Positions 47,437 to 59,861 of a stretch of 64,000 bases of DNA are shown here, piece after piece. The position numbers were made by a program, and so were the translations under genes. Below the pieces are notes generated by a model. That model was given only the letters and a program-made list of their open reading frames with translations. It ran no database searches and was not told the DNA's origin. The stretch comes from Combretum micranthum. Taxonomy: Eukaryota > Streptophyta > Magnoliopsida > Myrtales > Combretaceae. The first letter of the stretch is position 1. Every line of letters starts with the position of its first letter. The stretch spans positions 62,001 through 126,000 of the forward strand of contig JAMXBD010001389.1 of assembly GCA_024138025.1 (NCBI GenBank), written 5' to 3'.

Positions 47437-50400
47437 CTAAACAAAAGAAATACCTAAAATGAGTATTTCGCGAAATCTCTTCTTAAACTTTCTAATTCTA
47501 TTCTAGCATTTGCGTCAAAATTCGGTAAGAGAAAATTCCAACTTAAAACGGCCATAACTAGCTCATTTTAACTCGGAATTTCGTATATAATATACCTTTT
47601 TCTACCTATTCGAAAAGATCTATCCATTACTAAGGTTATTTTCGTCATAAAAAGTCATTTGGGTTGCAGATTACTACGGTACAGAATATTTACGAATTTC
47701 ATAGTCCTCAAAATATGATTTTTCCAAACTTCTCTTTACTCAAAAATCTTTACGCAAAATATATGGATATTTGTATAGTTGAAAAATCCTTTGAACATAT
47801 ATTTATACTCATATCGTATGCATGATTTTTGTAGTGTTGTCTCAACATTGATATTCCACAAACAATTTGTCTTTAAGAGTTTTAAAAGATGAAACTTTGA
47901 AAAATTTTCCTTTTTAAATTGCTGGGAAAAAAAATTCTTGAGTTGTTATAAGTGAGTGTTTTTCCTATTATAATTCTATTTCTTATCTTTTCAAAAGTAA
48001 GTTAATTCCCAAGAAATTTGGTTCCTTAAGTTATCTACCAACTTTATTTCTAGTGATTGAAAAATAAGCTTTTCAAAATTTTTCTTAAGTTGTTGGTGTG
48101 GTCAAATATTTGAAGTGGTGTTAAATATATGTTTTCCTCTCATTTTTTATATCCTTTTTCTTCTTTAGAAAATAAGTTTACTTTTAAAACTTTACTTTCT
48201 TGGAAAATTTTATTTTTCTAAGTTGGTTTCTAAAATAGTGAGTTGATTTTACCTTGATTTGAAAAACTTGTTCTATTCTTAATATTTGTCAAGTGGTGAA
48301 ATAATTCTTTTAGATAATTTTATAAGAAAAGCTTTCTTAATAAAGAATTGTTAATAGTAGTACTTAGCAAAAACTTCATTTTGGTTTTGAAAAGAGAATA
48401 ACAATATAAAGATAAAGTTTTGAAGAACTTTCTTAGTATGTGATTTTTGAAATCTATAGTGAACCTATTTAAGTTTCATAAAAGATATGGTTGAGTTAAA
48501 ATCTTAAGTTCAATACTAAAAATTCTATCTTTATGAAGTATTTAGTTTTGATTTATAAAAGAAATGAGTTCCTTTTATTATTTTGAAGAAATCTTCCTTA
48601 CTACTTATTCTAGAATTTATGATTAGCTTATCTTTTGTTGAAAATTTTTTTGTTAAGAAATCTAGTTTACTTCTCTTTGTTTAAGAGAGAACCTATTCTT
48701 TATTTTTATTTAAGACAACAACATTCTAATCATGCATGAATATGATTATGTAGTAATGAAAAAGTAAGAATAATACATAATAAGATAGAAAGAAATACTC
48801 ATAAGCAAATAACGTAATAATATGGTCAAGCATTGGGAACTTTAGCTTCATCAAGGTATTCCGGTCATGTATTGGGAGCCTTAGCTTCATTAAGGTAACC
48901 TGGGACTATGAATAGACTAGTCCCAAAAGAAAGAAAATCGTTTTGACTCGATAAGGACAAGTCTAAAACTAGAAAAATTAGTCTTAATAAATTGCTTGAA
49001 ACAAGTAAATAAATAAATTGCAAAGCATGAAAATAATATAAATAACAAGTGAGTTTATATGCTCTAAAGAAATAAATATACATAATACTATATAGAAGTT
49101 ATATTAGAGCAAAAATAATAATAACATCAACATAATAACATAATGTAAAATATAAAACATGAACAAAAACAAAACATGAACATATTGTTGCTTCTTTAAC
49201 TCTCATGAGTCTAAAAAACATACATTAAGCTTATGCTAAGTTGTATGAACATGATAAAGAGATATAGGTAGGATTTTACCTAAGGTTTAATGGAGGATTT
49301 AGAAAGAGATGAATAGGTAGTGTGTTTGTTATTTTTCTTGAAGAGTAGTAAATGGTAGAGAGTGTTTTGAGAGGGGATTGTTAGAGAGAGGATTTGAGAG
49401 GAAATTTTGGTTAGAGTTTTGTTATGTAAAATGAATGTGTGAAACAACGAAGGAGGGATGGGGTATTTATCGAATTTTGGAGTGGAATTAAATGTAATAA
49501 AATAAATGAAAAAGAAATATATTGAGAAAAGAGAGAGGGAGGGCTGGCGTCATCAAGGGAGAAAGAGGGAGGATTTTTGTTTGTTTTGTAATTTTTGTAA
49601 AAAAGTAAGAATGTGTAAGGTTTGATGTGAATAAAGTTATGTTGGAAATGTAAAGGTGTAAGAGATATGTGTATAAGTTGTAAGAAATAGGTGTAAGAAA
49701 AAGTAGAGATAGTGAAATAGTAATGAATATTAAAAACAATACTATGAATAGTAAACTAGATAAATAAAATACTAGTAGTAATAAAAATACGCGTAAATGA
49801 GTTATATCTAATATTTTTAGTTACCAAAAAATTGTGAAACTAATATTTTTGAAATCCTTGTATACTTATGGGTCTTTTGGTGTTATCGAAATATTTTTAC
49901 CGCCTAGTGTTTCAGAGTATGGTTTTCAAAAACTGATCTCGTTCGGATCCGAAAGGCACTAGAATTAGGCGAATATGATATTTTTATACTTCCTATATTA
50001 ATACGAACTCTTATAAGCCATTAACTCAATTCCGTTTTCTATGGTTTGAGAGCGCGGGTTTGCCGGAGTTGAAACAATTAGATTATTTTAATCTTTGTTG
50101 ATTTTTGAAACTCTGGTTTGACTACGGTTAGGGTTTAATCCAACTTTACCCTAGAAATTGAGGGGTTTACATTAGGGTTCAGATAGATGAACCTTCTTAT
50201 GCTCGGATTTTTGAATCGAATGATTATTGAATTTTCTATTTTTTTTTTTTTGAAGATTCTCTTATGAAATCCCATGATCGAAATTGTTTAAGGTTCAGTT
50301 TTAACTTAGGTCATTCCTTAAGGTTTCGATTCGGTATTTCAAAACCATTCTCGAAAAATTCGGGGGTTTACATTTTGCCACCACTATATTAATTTCAAAG

Positions 50401-51989
50401 AGTTGGCTCAAGATGAACAATATTACACAACTCAGGAAATATAATATTTTCTCACTCTCTCTAAGTGCTTTTGTATGGATAACAGATTAATACGAACTAA
50501 GCACTAGAGTCTTTTTTTTTCTCTCTCTTGATAAAATTACAAATTATGTACAAGAGAACAAAGAAATTTAAGATCGCAGTTAATGAGCTCGTAAGTATTT
50601 TTCTGCTTTAAAAAAAAAAAATCTCACTTTGGTCTTCTGGACTTTGTATATAAATAGCCTTTGAAATTCAAAAGTCCATTAGACACAACATCTATAATCT
50701 TCCTGCATTAAATGTACTCTGTAAGCCCCGGAAAATTTCAGTAAATAATTCCAAGATGAACTTCGAAAATAAACCCTAAAAATCACTCCAAATTAAAACC
50801 GAACTTTGAACGAGTCCTGAAATATAAACGAAAGTAAGAATTTATTAGTCTTGACAAAATCTAAAAATAAAATAAGGACTACAAAAGTCCTTAAGTCCAA
50901 AAAACCATTACGTAAGATAAACTGCTTACCTAATCTATAATTCATAAAAATCGGGATAAAAATAAAACACAGTGATAATTTGCTAAAAAGCAAGTTAATC
51001 CATAACATGACAATTTGAAGGATCAGGAAATCACCAAAGGCCAATTCCATAATTAGGCTTTGGCACGATTAAGAAAACTTTATCTGCCAATAATAAAATA
51101 TAGACTTTGGAAATTCCCCAAACGACCAGACTAATAATCCTAAAGAGACGGAAATCACAATAAAGCCCTAACAATCAAATCAAACTCCCAAGAATCATAG
51201 AACGAGTTAGAAATTGAAATCTTGTAATCTTAAGAAGGAAGAATTCAAGAAACAAAATAACAAATTAGATAATCCTTAAGTTAACCAATTGTTCATAAAA
51301 CCTTAAATCGAAGCAAAAATAAATTCGAAAACAAAACACTATGAAGATCCTTTTTCAAAGCAAATTATAAAAATCAAGATTTCCCAAAATCATTCCAAAA
51401 ATCGATATTTGACTCAAACTCAAGAAAATCATATCTGGTAACCATTACCGATATAATCCGGATATAATGATTCAATTCAAGATTCCGAAAGCAGTAAGAG
51501 ATATTAATACTTATAAAATAAAATAAAATTTAAAATAAATTTCTCAAACTAAATACGTTGTATAAACAGAAAATCTCAGTTTCCAAATTGGCAAAGGTCT
51601 AAATCGGAAAATCATCCGGAAACCCTAACCGGAATACAATAGTGTAAGTCCGGTAATCTAGCGCCCTTAACCCTAGAGGCCGAGGTGTAGTTTAAATAAG
51701 TAGAATAGCTCGTAGTAATATAAGTTTGTTCACAAAATCATATTGGTAAATTTTTGACCTATCTCGAACCCGTTCGGATACAGACTTTGAAAAGCGTGTC
51801 CCGGGACTCGAGATATCAAAATATACCATTAGTACCGTTAGACTCGTAATTCCACGAGATTTCTAAATATATCAGTTTTATAAAATTTTTCGGGTTATAA
51901 AAGTTACAGTTATAACCTTTTTATCGTATTTTCATTTCTACCGGTAATTGATTAGTCTTTTGCACTATTCATTTTATTTCATTACACAA

Positions 51990-51990
<1 letters not shown>

Positions 51991-52028
<38 letters not shown>
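51991..52028 (+). repeat. TTA microsatellite at a module boundary in L6
   Basis: About twelve TTA units. The sequence to the left matches L1 and the sequence to the right resembles the 5' start of L2, so it marks the join of two modules. Confidence 0.85.
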
Positions 52029-52029
<1 letters not shown>

Positions 52030-54400
52030 CCCTGGGTTTCCTAGTAATCAAGTAAACTTCGAAAACCAAAAAATGAAACCCTAAACCGATTCAGTTCAAG
52101 CTTTATGAGAAAGACTTAGAAACCCAAATTCCGGCTTTTCCACGGTTTCCAAATAAGAAACTTTTATTAGCAAAATTAATTTTGGATATAGTTCTTGATT
52201 ATATTTCAAACCAAGAAAAGATCAGATTTTGAGAAAATTTCACTTCCGGGTCATCCGAGATCCATTATAGAAAAACGTGCCCCGGAACTAGAATTTCAAA
52301 AATATACTTATGAGTACTCATTTGAATTGAAATAAAATAAGGATTTCAAAAATATATTTTTCATAATTTTCGGCTTACGAAAAATACAGTTATAGCCTTT
52401 TTATTCGTATTTCCTTTACTGGAAATTAAATTGTCTTATCAACTATTCACTACTATTCAAAAAGTACCACCTATACTACCTAGTCTACCTATTAGCACAC
52501 TTTACCATTTCAAACCCTTACCATCACTCAAATCACTCTCTTTTCTCCATAACTTTTTGTCCCTTAACTTTTATACAAATTATGACAAGTCAAACATCAT
52601 GTTAAATCAATCAAATAAAGTAAAAATTCCAAACTTCTTCCCTTCCCCACAAGCTTAAAAGCCGACGTGATGCCGCCGCCCCTCCCCCCCCCCCCCCCTC
52701 CCCCCATGCTCCAAATTTGCAATTTTTTTTACTCCTTTTAACCTAATCTCATTCCATATATAAGCTATATTTTCTCTCTCTTTCTTCATTCACTCATTTT
52801 ACAAACTTCACAAAGTGGAAAAAGCTCTCAAAACCTCTCCTTTTCCCTTGTTGGCCGAAACTTCCAAGCCCCTCACACACACACACAACTCTCCATTTCC
52901 TCTTTACATCTTCTATCCACTTCAAGTAAGTGAACTTCTACTCCATCCACTGATAGATCTTTGTTATGGCTAAGTGATTCTTGGATATTTCAACTAAATG
53001 TCCCCATGATCTTTTGGTAGGGACAATGAGATATCAAGACAAGAATACCGAACCATTACAAGTAGATCTAGCATTTAAAGGAGTTTTCATGACAAAAGCT
53101 TTATGTTTATCCATCAAAAAGTATTTTGAACTAAAGATCTTTTGTAAAAATATAGTTTTTATGTTTTCAAAACTTATTTAAGCACTTGATATAGTAGATC
53201 TACCATTTTATTACTCATATTCATGTAGGCATTTAAGATCTCATCATTATTTTGAGTTTATGTGCATTGTTGGTCTTTAATGTTTTTGTCCTTAGTAAAT
53301 AACCTTCCTAGTGTATAGATCTATAGATAGATGAGATGATAAAGTCAAAAAGGAAAACACTTTTCAAGAAATGAACTTGTGTAAATTCGGATGACTTTGT
53401 AAACCTAGGATAAAAACACTTTTATCAACTTCTAAACATATCTTTTTCAAGAAAAATGAAGCCTATAGGTAATAGATAATGTTTAGCAATATTTTTCATG
53501 GATCTAAATGTGTTTTACTAAGGAAAATAGTTGAAAACAAGTGATGAAGTCTAAAAGAAATTTAGAGTTAAAAGTCTTAACAACTAAATTCGTAATAATG
53601 GATAGATGGCTAGAAAACACTATTTTTCCAACTTCAAAAATGGTATTTTCTTAAACAAAATGAAGTCCTTAGGGTATGAGTATAATAAATACTTAAAGTT
53701 TTGAGTATAAATGTATTTTTCTCAAAGGAATCAACTTGAAAGTGGAATTTTCTAAATTCGGATTTTTGGAAACCCCATAGTAAAAGACCCACTTAAAAGT
53801 TTATAAATGAAGATTTTATTTAAGAAATAAAGGCCTTAGGATATAACTAATATGAGAGTCAAAATTCTTTAAGCAAAATAGAGTTTTCCTAAAAGAAAAT
53901 CCTTGTAATATGTAGGTGTGACTAAGTGTAGTAAACTCACTTGTTAAACATTAATATGAAATGGTTTTCTAAGAAAAGTTTATGTAAATTCTTTAAACCT
54001 AAAGAGCTATAAGAACTTAGGCTCATTAGAGTTCATATCATGACATTCATGATAGGGAAAATCATTACCATTGCATTTAGTTTCATTTTACACTTAGGAA
54101 TCTCAAGTGCATTCATAAAAACCACATTTTTGGAATCAATGTCACCGCTGTACAGATCTAATCCCTCGTTTCCGAGGCTTAGATATTTCAAACTTGATTT
54201 AAACTTCATATTTAGAAAGCTCTTCCGAAGTAGATAGAAATCGATATAAATTTGCGAGATTCCAAGTTAAAATGACCAAGTTATGGCCGTTTTAAGTTGG
54301 AATTCCGCTTAGGACGCGAATTACGAATTTGATAAGTTCGTATGAAGTCGTTGGATTAGTTTAAGTTGAAATACTTATTAGAGTATTTCTTCCTTTTTAG

Positions 54401-54470
54401 GTTATCCCGAGTTCGACGATTCCCTACCACCGGACTATTATTACTAGAAGATCGGTGATCCAATGGCCGA
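54401..54470 (+). other. Conserved 70-bp exon-like block in L6
   Basis: TTCCTTTTTAG precedes it; it ends ATGGCCGA and is followed by GTGAGT. The length is identical to that in L1 and L5. Confidence 0.5.
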
Positions 54471-56021
54471 GTGAGTTTTCTCCTTATTTTGTTACCTTGA
54501 TTGTGCTTGTAATTAGTCGCATTAGAATTTTAGGAACAAGATAAAAATTGATATGAATGGGGATAGGATATATGATGAGACTGTGATGAATGTATGTCAA
54601 AGAATACTAAAGCATATCAAAACCATGATTTGATTGAATAACTGCATCGTTCCTATTATTCCTGTTATATGTGTGATATTGGTTGGTCATTTTAAAGAAT
54701 GTATAAATATTTTGACCTAAGCAAAAAGTAAATTGATCATGCATCGCATTGGACATATTGCATTTGGTAGCATGCTACTCCTACGCAGGTCGATCGGTAT
54801 GGTCCGTTGATTGCCTCGTTTGAATAACGAGCCCGGTGCCAGAGCTCATTCTAGGGTACTAAGGCGCATGTGGATGCATCCTTGGATGAGCCTAGCCGAG
54901 TCGAGTGCTAAGAGCCGAGGGCTTGGGGACTAGATGCGGTCGTGTAGACTCAATACCATTCCTAACCCAAGATACGGAGGGCGTAAATCCGTTCTGTGTG
55001 TGGGTTCCGGTTACCCATGCATAATTGCTTGCACACGTGTTTGTTCATGCATAGCATATGATTGATTAATACTTGCTTGTTATGGTACGAAATTAAGGGA
55101 ATTCTCACTAAGCTAGTGTAGCTTATACCCCAATAGTTGTTTGAATGAGCAGGTTATACCAAGAAATTCTAAGTGGGGTCCGAGATGGTTGAAGCCGAGA
55201 ATGACTTCGGGATTCCGGCAAGATATAAGAATGCTTGAAGTCTTTGGCTAAGCTTTACGATTTGCCTTATAATAGTTTTATATAGTGAAGTCTTAGGATG
55301 AATGTAATTGAAATTTAATGAACTGTATTTTGAAGTATAGTGTTTTGTATTTGGAGTATAGTGGATTATATTTCCTTTACATTGTTACTCAATTGTATCA
55401 ACATAAAATGTATCATTCCGATTTGTCTCCTTTATGTGTTAGACGCCTTGTACATAGTATGGAAGCCTTCGCGTGACTGAGGTGGTCATTCTTAGGCTTT
55501 AATATTGTGTATGGCGGACTGCCACGTTTAGGGTACCCTTCGGGGAGTGACATACTCCAACGGCTCTTTTTTGTCCACATTAGCTTTGTCGTGCCCAAAC
55601 TTGACCTGCACAACCTTTCATATGTGTGTGCCTCTTCGGGCCTTAAATTTGAATATGTCGAGCCTTAACTCTTGATATGTTAAGGTCCAAATTTGACCCT
55701 CGACAATCACTCCGATATTTGCCTTGGTTTTGGGCATGTCGAGCCCTAAATCTTGATATGTTGAGACTTAAATTTAAACCTCGACTTGACCCTTGAAATG
55801 CAATTCTAATGTGTCAAGTCTTAAACTTCACCTTCGACTTGACTCTTGACATGCTCCTGTTTTGCCAAAAATCTGCAGAAAAACTCTACAAATATGCACA
55901 AAACACATACACACATATATATTCATGACTAATTAAGTGTAGTTTACAATAAATAAATAGTTGATTATGCATTAAATTGTCTTATCAAAATTTACATTGA
56001 ACTCTCAAGTTCAACAGAGGT

Positions 56022-57900
56022 CATATGAGTGCTGGTATGATAGCTGGTATTGAAACAATACTCAGCCCAGTTTAGAAATTTAGGCCACTCCTTTGGACAA
56101 TCCATGACATAGGCTCTTGAGTATTGCTCCAAACATTGATTTGATTCATGACTTCAGTTTGACCATTAGATTGTGGATGGTAAGCTAAACTCATTTTCAA
56201 TTTGCTTGTAAAGATCTTGTCCCTATAAAAAACAATTGATTTCGGGATACCATGTAATTTGAAAATCATGTCCACAAATAATCTGGCCACTGAAGTGGCT
56301 GTGTAATGAGCCATGAGACACCAAAATGCAAATATTTGGAAAGACGATCCACTATAACCATGATAACTAAGTAACCATTGGATAAATGTAGACATGTAAT
56401 AAAATTCATAGAAATGTCTTCAAAAACCTCATGTGGACTGGGAGGTGGTTGCAATAAATCCCCTGGGGATATGGTCTAATGTTTTATTCGTTGACACACA
56501 TGGAAAAACTTCATAATAGATTCAACATCCCTTTTCATATTAGGCAAAAACAAATAATAATAAAGAGCCTACCAGCCTCTTAAAAGTTTTTAACACCCCT
56601 AAATGGCTACCCACATTAGCTAAATGAAATTCCAGTATCAAAGAATTGATAATAGAAGATTGAGGAAGGGCAAAAATTTTTGACCCCAAAAATAACAAAT
56701 CATCTTTAAAGACTAACAGCCACTACAAGGAGACTCCAGCTTTACAATCTAATAGCAATTTCTGCCATTCCTTGTTTTCTTTGAACTCTGTCTTAATTAG
56801 TGTGACAAAGTCAAAGGATGGCAGTGGAATTGAGAGCAACTGCGTAGTAGAATCAAAGCTCATGAGAGAGTGTTAGCTGCAATATTCTAAGATCCTAGTT
56901 TGTACACAATCTCATAATCATATGCCAAAAGTTTCACCAAATATTATTGTTGCTCAAGAGTTTGAATTGTTTGTGAAAGAATCTCCTTCATACTTTTTTT
57001 ATCAGTGCGGATAATAAAATGTTGCCTTGATAAATAATGTCTCCATTTCTTAGCAGCCTTAACTAAAGGCACCATTTCCCTCACATAGGCACTTGCTTTC
57101 TGCATACGCAAAGAGAATTTTCTTGCTAAAGAAAGCAACAGGGTTAGATCCCCAAAGTAGCACTGTACACATGCCTACCCCTAAGCCATCAATATCAATA
57201 ATAAAAGTCCTAGCAAAATCTGGCAAAGCCAAAATAGGAGTTGTCATTAAGGCCTATTTAAGCTAGATAAATGTTGTAGCAGCTTTAGAATGCAAATATA
57301 AGCATCTTTCTTCAACAAATTTGTAAGAGGAGCTATAATACTAGCATAGTGTTTGACAAACCATTTTATGGTAGCTTGTGAGTCCCAAAATCCTTGGAGT
57401 TTGTGTAGCATTGATTGGTGTATTCCAATCTTGAATGGCCTGGACTTTAGATGGATTAGGAGAAACACCTTCCATTGAAACAAAGTGACCTAAATAATCA
57501 ATTTGAGCCTAACCAAAAAGACATTTACTTTGTTTCAAATAAAACTGATTATTTTTTAAACATGACAAGGCAGTCTCTAAATGATTCAAATGATCTGCTA
57601 GAGATTTCCTATAAATGAGGATATCATAAAAAAAAAAAAAAAACAATGATGAATTTCCTCAAAAGGGGGCAAAATATAGTATTCATTAAATATTGAAATG
57701 TAGATGGGTCGTTGGATAAGCCAAATGGCATGACAAAAAATTCATAATGGCCTTCATGAGTATGAAAAGCCATTTTATGGACATCATCGGGATGCATGAG
57801 AATCTGGTGATAACTAGCACGCAAATCTAATTTGGAAAAAATGACAGCACCAAACAATTCATCAAGAAAATCATCAATAGTTGTAATAGGAAATTTGTTC
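56022..57900 (-). pseudogene. Gypsy pol: RT, RNase H and integrase core, broken
   Basis: Read on the - strand: RT with [19 protein letters not shown] (about 57840-57784) and [15 protein letters not shown] (about 57740-57696), then a broken YxDD region near 57640; RNase H with ARTFIIDIDGLGVGMCTVL (about 57213-57157) and HFIIRTDKKSMKEIL (about 57024-56980); integrase with VCQRIKH (about 56510), EDISMNFITCLHLSNGYLVIMVIVDRLSKYLHF (in parts, about 56418-56320) and PKSIVFYRDKIFTSK (about 56250-56205) and the YHPQSNGQTE motif (about 56182-56150). The core ends at the GAGGT duplication and resumes at 42702. Numerous stops and frame changes. Confidence 0.83.
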
Positions 57901-58663
57901 CATACAGTAGCTTGATTTAAGGCTCTGGAATCAACACAAAATCTCTAAGAACCATCCTTTTTTAATTAACAAAACTAGTGAAGAGAATGGACTAGTGCTA
58001 GGCCAAATGACTCGAAAGTCCAACATTTCTTGAACCAATTTCTCAATCTCTCCTTTCTAGTAATATGCATAGCAATAGGGTATCACATTAATGGGTTAGG
58101 ACTCATTCTTCAAGTGGATATGGTGTTGAACATCATGTAAAGGAGACAAAGATGATAGAGTCTCAAAGACACATTGAAATCTACCCAATAACTCCTGAAT
58201 ATTGTTGTTGTAGGTGGTATCAATGAGTGACTAATTCATCTAAGCCACTAAGCTAAATAGCCCAGCAATTTGATCGTATTTGATCAATTTATTCAACTAA
58301 TTAGCTCAATACGTTTGGGCATAAGGGAAGGAATGCGTTTTAAACAAATTGAATGATTGTTCAACACAAAATCCATAGTGAGATGAGCATAATTCATAGT
58401 GACAAGCCTTAGAGTTTGCAGCCACTAAATGCCCAAAACCAAATCTGCTCCTTGAATAGGAAGTACATACAAATCAACATTAATATGAAACTGTCCTAAA
58501 AATAAGGAACTTTCTCACAAAATCTAGTACATGTTAAATGTTCACCATTGCCAACCATTACTTGAAATGTAGGTGTTGCTTATATAGGCAAATGTAATTG
58601 TCGAGCTATATGTTCCTGTATAAAATTGTGGGTGCTACCTGAGTCAACTAAAATAGAGATCGA
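57901..58663 (-). pseudogene. Gypsy protease and N-terminal RT region, heavily decayed
   Basis: On the - strand the retropepsin motif ILVDSGSTHNFIQ lies at about 58652-58612, directly after gag. The following linker and the front of RT are recognisable only in pieces, with many stops. Confidence 0.6.
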
Positions 58664-59702
58664 CTAGCCTCCAATCAGACCTTCTAGGCGAATGGTTCTA
58701 ATAGCTTGTGCTCCAGATAAAGCATGATAGCTAATCTCAATAGGAATGTTTGGAAAAACCTCTAAAATTGAATCCAATTGTGAAATAAGATGGTCATGAT
58801 CAACATCATCTTCATCATATTGAATAAACATTAAAAATTTTGCCTTGCAAATATGATTTTTGTTAAACTTCTTATCACAGTTGAAACAAAGCCCCTTTTC
58901 TCTATAAACAGCCATTTCAGCAGGAATCAATTGCTTGAAAGACAAAGTTTTCTTAGAAATTATAGTAGAAGAAGTAGAATTAGAAGGAGATGAAGTAGAA
59001 AAGGTTGATTTAGTAGGAAATGATTTAGGTTTAAAAGAAGTGGGTGGAGTATGTGTAAATGAAAGGCCAGGTTTATAGAAAGTAGTAGTGTGGGTAAGTG
59101 GGTTATATGAAGCAGTGGGGTGAGGTAAAAGGTGTGTGAACTTATATTCAAAAAGTTTGGCAAAGCTCATAGCTTGAATCAGTCCAGTGGATTGTGAGGC
59201 TAAGACTTCCCGCTGAATCAATGGTTTTAAACCAGAAATGAAGCAACTCATAAGGAAACTTTTGAACAGTCCAGTAACATGATTAGACAAGGACTCAAAG
59301 GCATGCTGACACTCAGCCACTGTGCCTATTTGGAATAATTTGGAAAGTTTGCCTTGTGGGTCCTCATACAATGAAGGACTAAAATGATGTTCCATAGCTT
59401 TAAGAAAAATAGGCCATGTGGATAACAGACTGCTCTTGTATAACCATTGATACCAATTTGTGACATCATCTTCCATTGCAAAAGATGCAATTTTCAAACG
59501 GTCATGATCAAGAACATTATGAAAAAAAGAATTGATTTGCCTTAAAAATCCATGAAAGAGGGTTTTCACCAGAAAATTTCAGTAAATCCAATTTAATATT
59601 CTTCATGTAAGAATATGAAGACTCCTTAGTATTAGAATGACCCGTTGGAGAAAATGATGAACTAACGGTAGAATTAGGATTCTGATTAGTCTGATTCTCC
59701 AT
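58664..59702 (-). pseudogene. Gypsy gag, one frameshift
   Basis: The start is the ATG at 59702 (MENQTNQNPN). A break near 59520-59560 shifts into the 301-codon frame ending at 58664. The retrotransposon-gag domain includes FAMEDDVTNWYQWLYKS and MEHHFSPSLYEDPQGKL (about 59480-59340) and a Ser/Thr/Pro-rich linker (about 59110-58960). A zinc-finger-like CFNCDKKFNKNHIC follows at about 58896-58855. This is the usual arrangement of chromovirus gag. Confidence 0.83.
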
Positions 59703-59844
59703 TTACAATTTAACAAATTGTAAGACTTGAGTCATATCAACAAACAATCGATCAGTCTTAGATTCAAGTGAAAGGATCTTACTTTCATGAGATTGAAAAT
59801 CTTTCTTCAGTTGAGTAAATCCTTGAGTTCCTTCAAACATGGTG

Positions 59845-59861
59845 ACAATGAAAGCACCAGT
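59845..59861 (-). other. Presumed primer binding site of the gypsy element
   Basis: On the - strand the 5' LTR end is followed by ACTGGTGCTTTCATTG. TGGTGCTTTCATTG begins with TGG as primer sites do and recurs at this place in other plant gypsy elements; the tRNA is not assigned. Confidence 0.5.

Larger units (their letters stand above)
42949..50372 (-). mobile_element. LTR-like unit L4, about 4.1 kb without L5
   Basis: On the - strand it begins TGTAAACCCCCGAA and ends GGGGTGTGACA. The flanks are TTTCG (42944-42948) and TTTTG (50373-50377), a 5-bp duplication with one CpG C-to-T change. No coding was found. It contains the exon-like block 47436-47366 and a GATAAATACCCC box at about 49470-49460. 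It interrupts the Sirevirus-type solo LTR and is itself interrupted by L5. Confidence 0.78.
50720..55552 (+). mobile_element. LTR-like unit L6 (4833 bp), probable solo LTR
   Basis: It begins TGTAAGCCCCGG and ends GGGGAGTGACA; TACTC flanks both sides (50715-50719 and 55553-55557). Its first about 1.27 kb matches L1. After a TTA microsatellite (51991-52028) a second U3-like module follows that is closer to the start of L2. Then come a C-run (about 52684-52700), TATATAAG (about 52757) with CT-rich leader, a donor-like CAA/GTAAGT (about 52926), the exon-like block 54401-54470, a segment richer in G+C (54770-55020) and an end matching L1. No coding. Confidence 0.86.
42708..56016 (-). mobile_element. 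Sirevirus-type solo LTR, about 1.05 kb without nested inserts
   Basis: The remaining pieces are 42708-42948, 50378-50719 and 55558-56016. On the - strand the unit starts TGTTGAACTTGAG and ends ATATTTTCA; GAGGT flanks both sides (42703-42707 and 56017-56021). Its removal restores the gypsy integrase reading. Pieces such as AATACTTAAGAG and CTTACTCTCCACGGT-like sequence match the Sirevirus LTRs at 29959 and 37180. There is no internal region, so it is a solo LTR. Confidence 0.82.

Noticed and set aside
55558..56016. End of the chromodomain gypsy element
   Set aside because: It first looked like the missing LTR, but GTTTA-flanked LTRs at 28360 and 59862 and the GAGGT duplication show it is part of a Sirevirus-type solo LTR.
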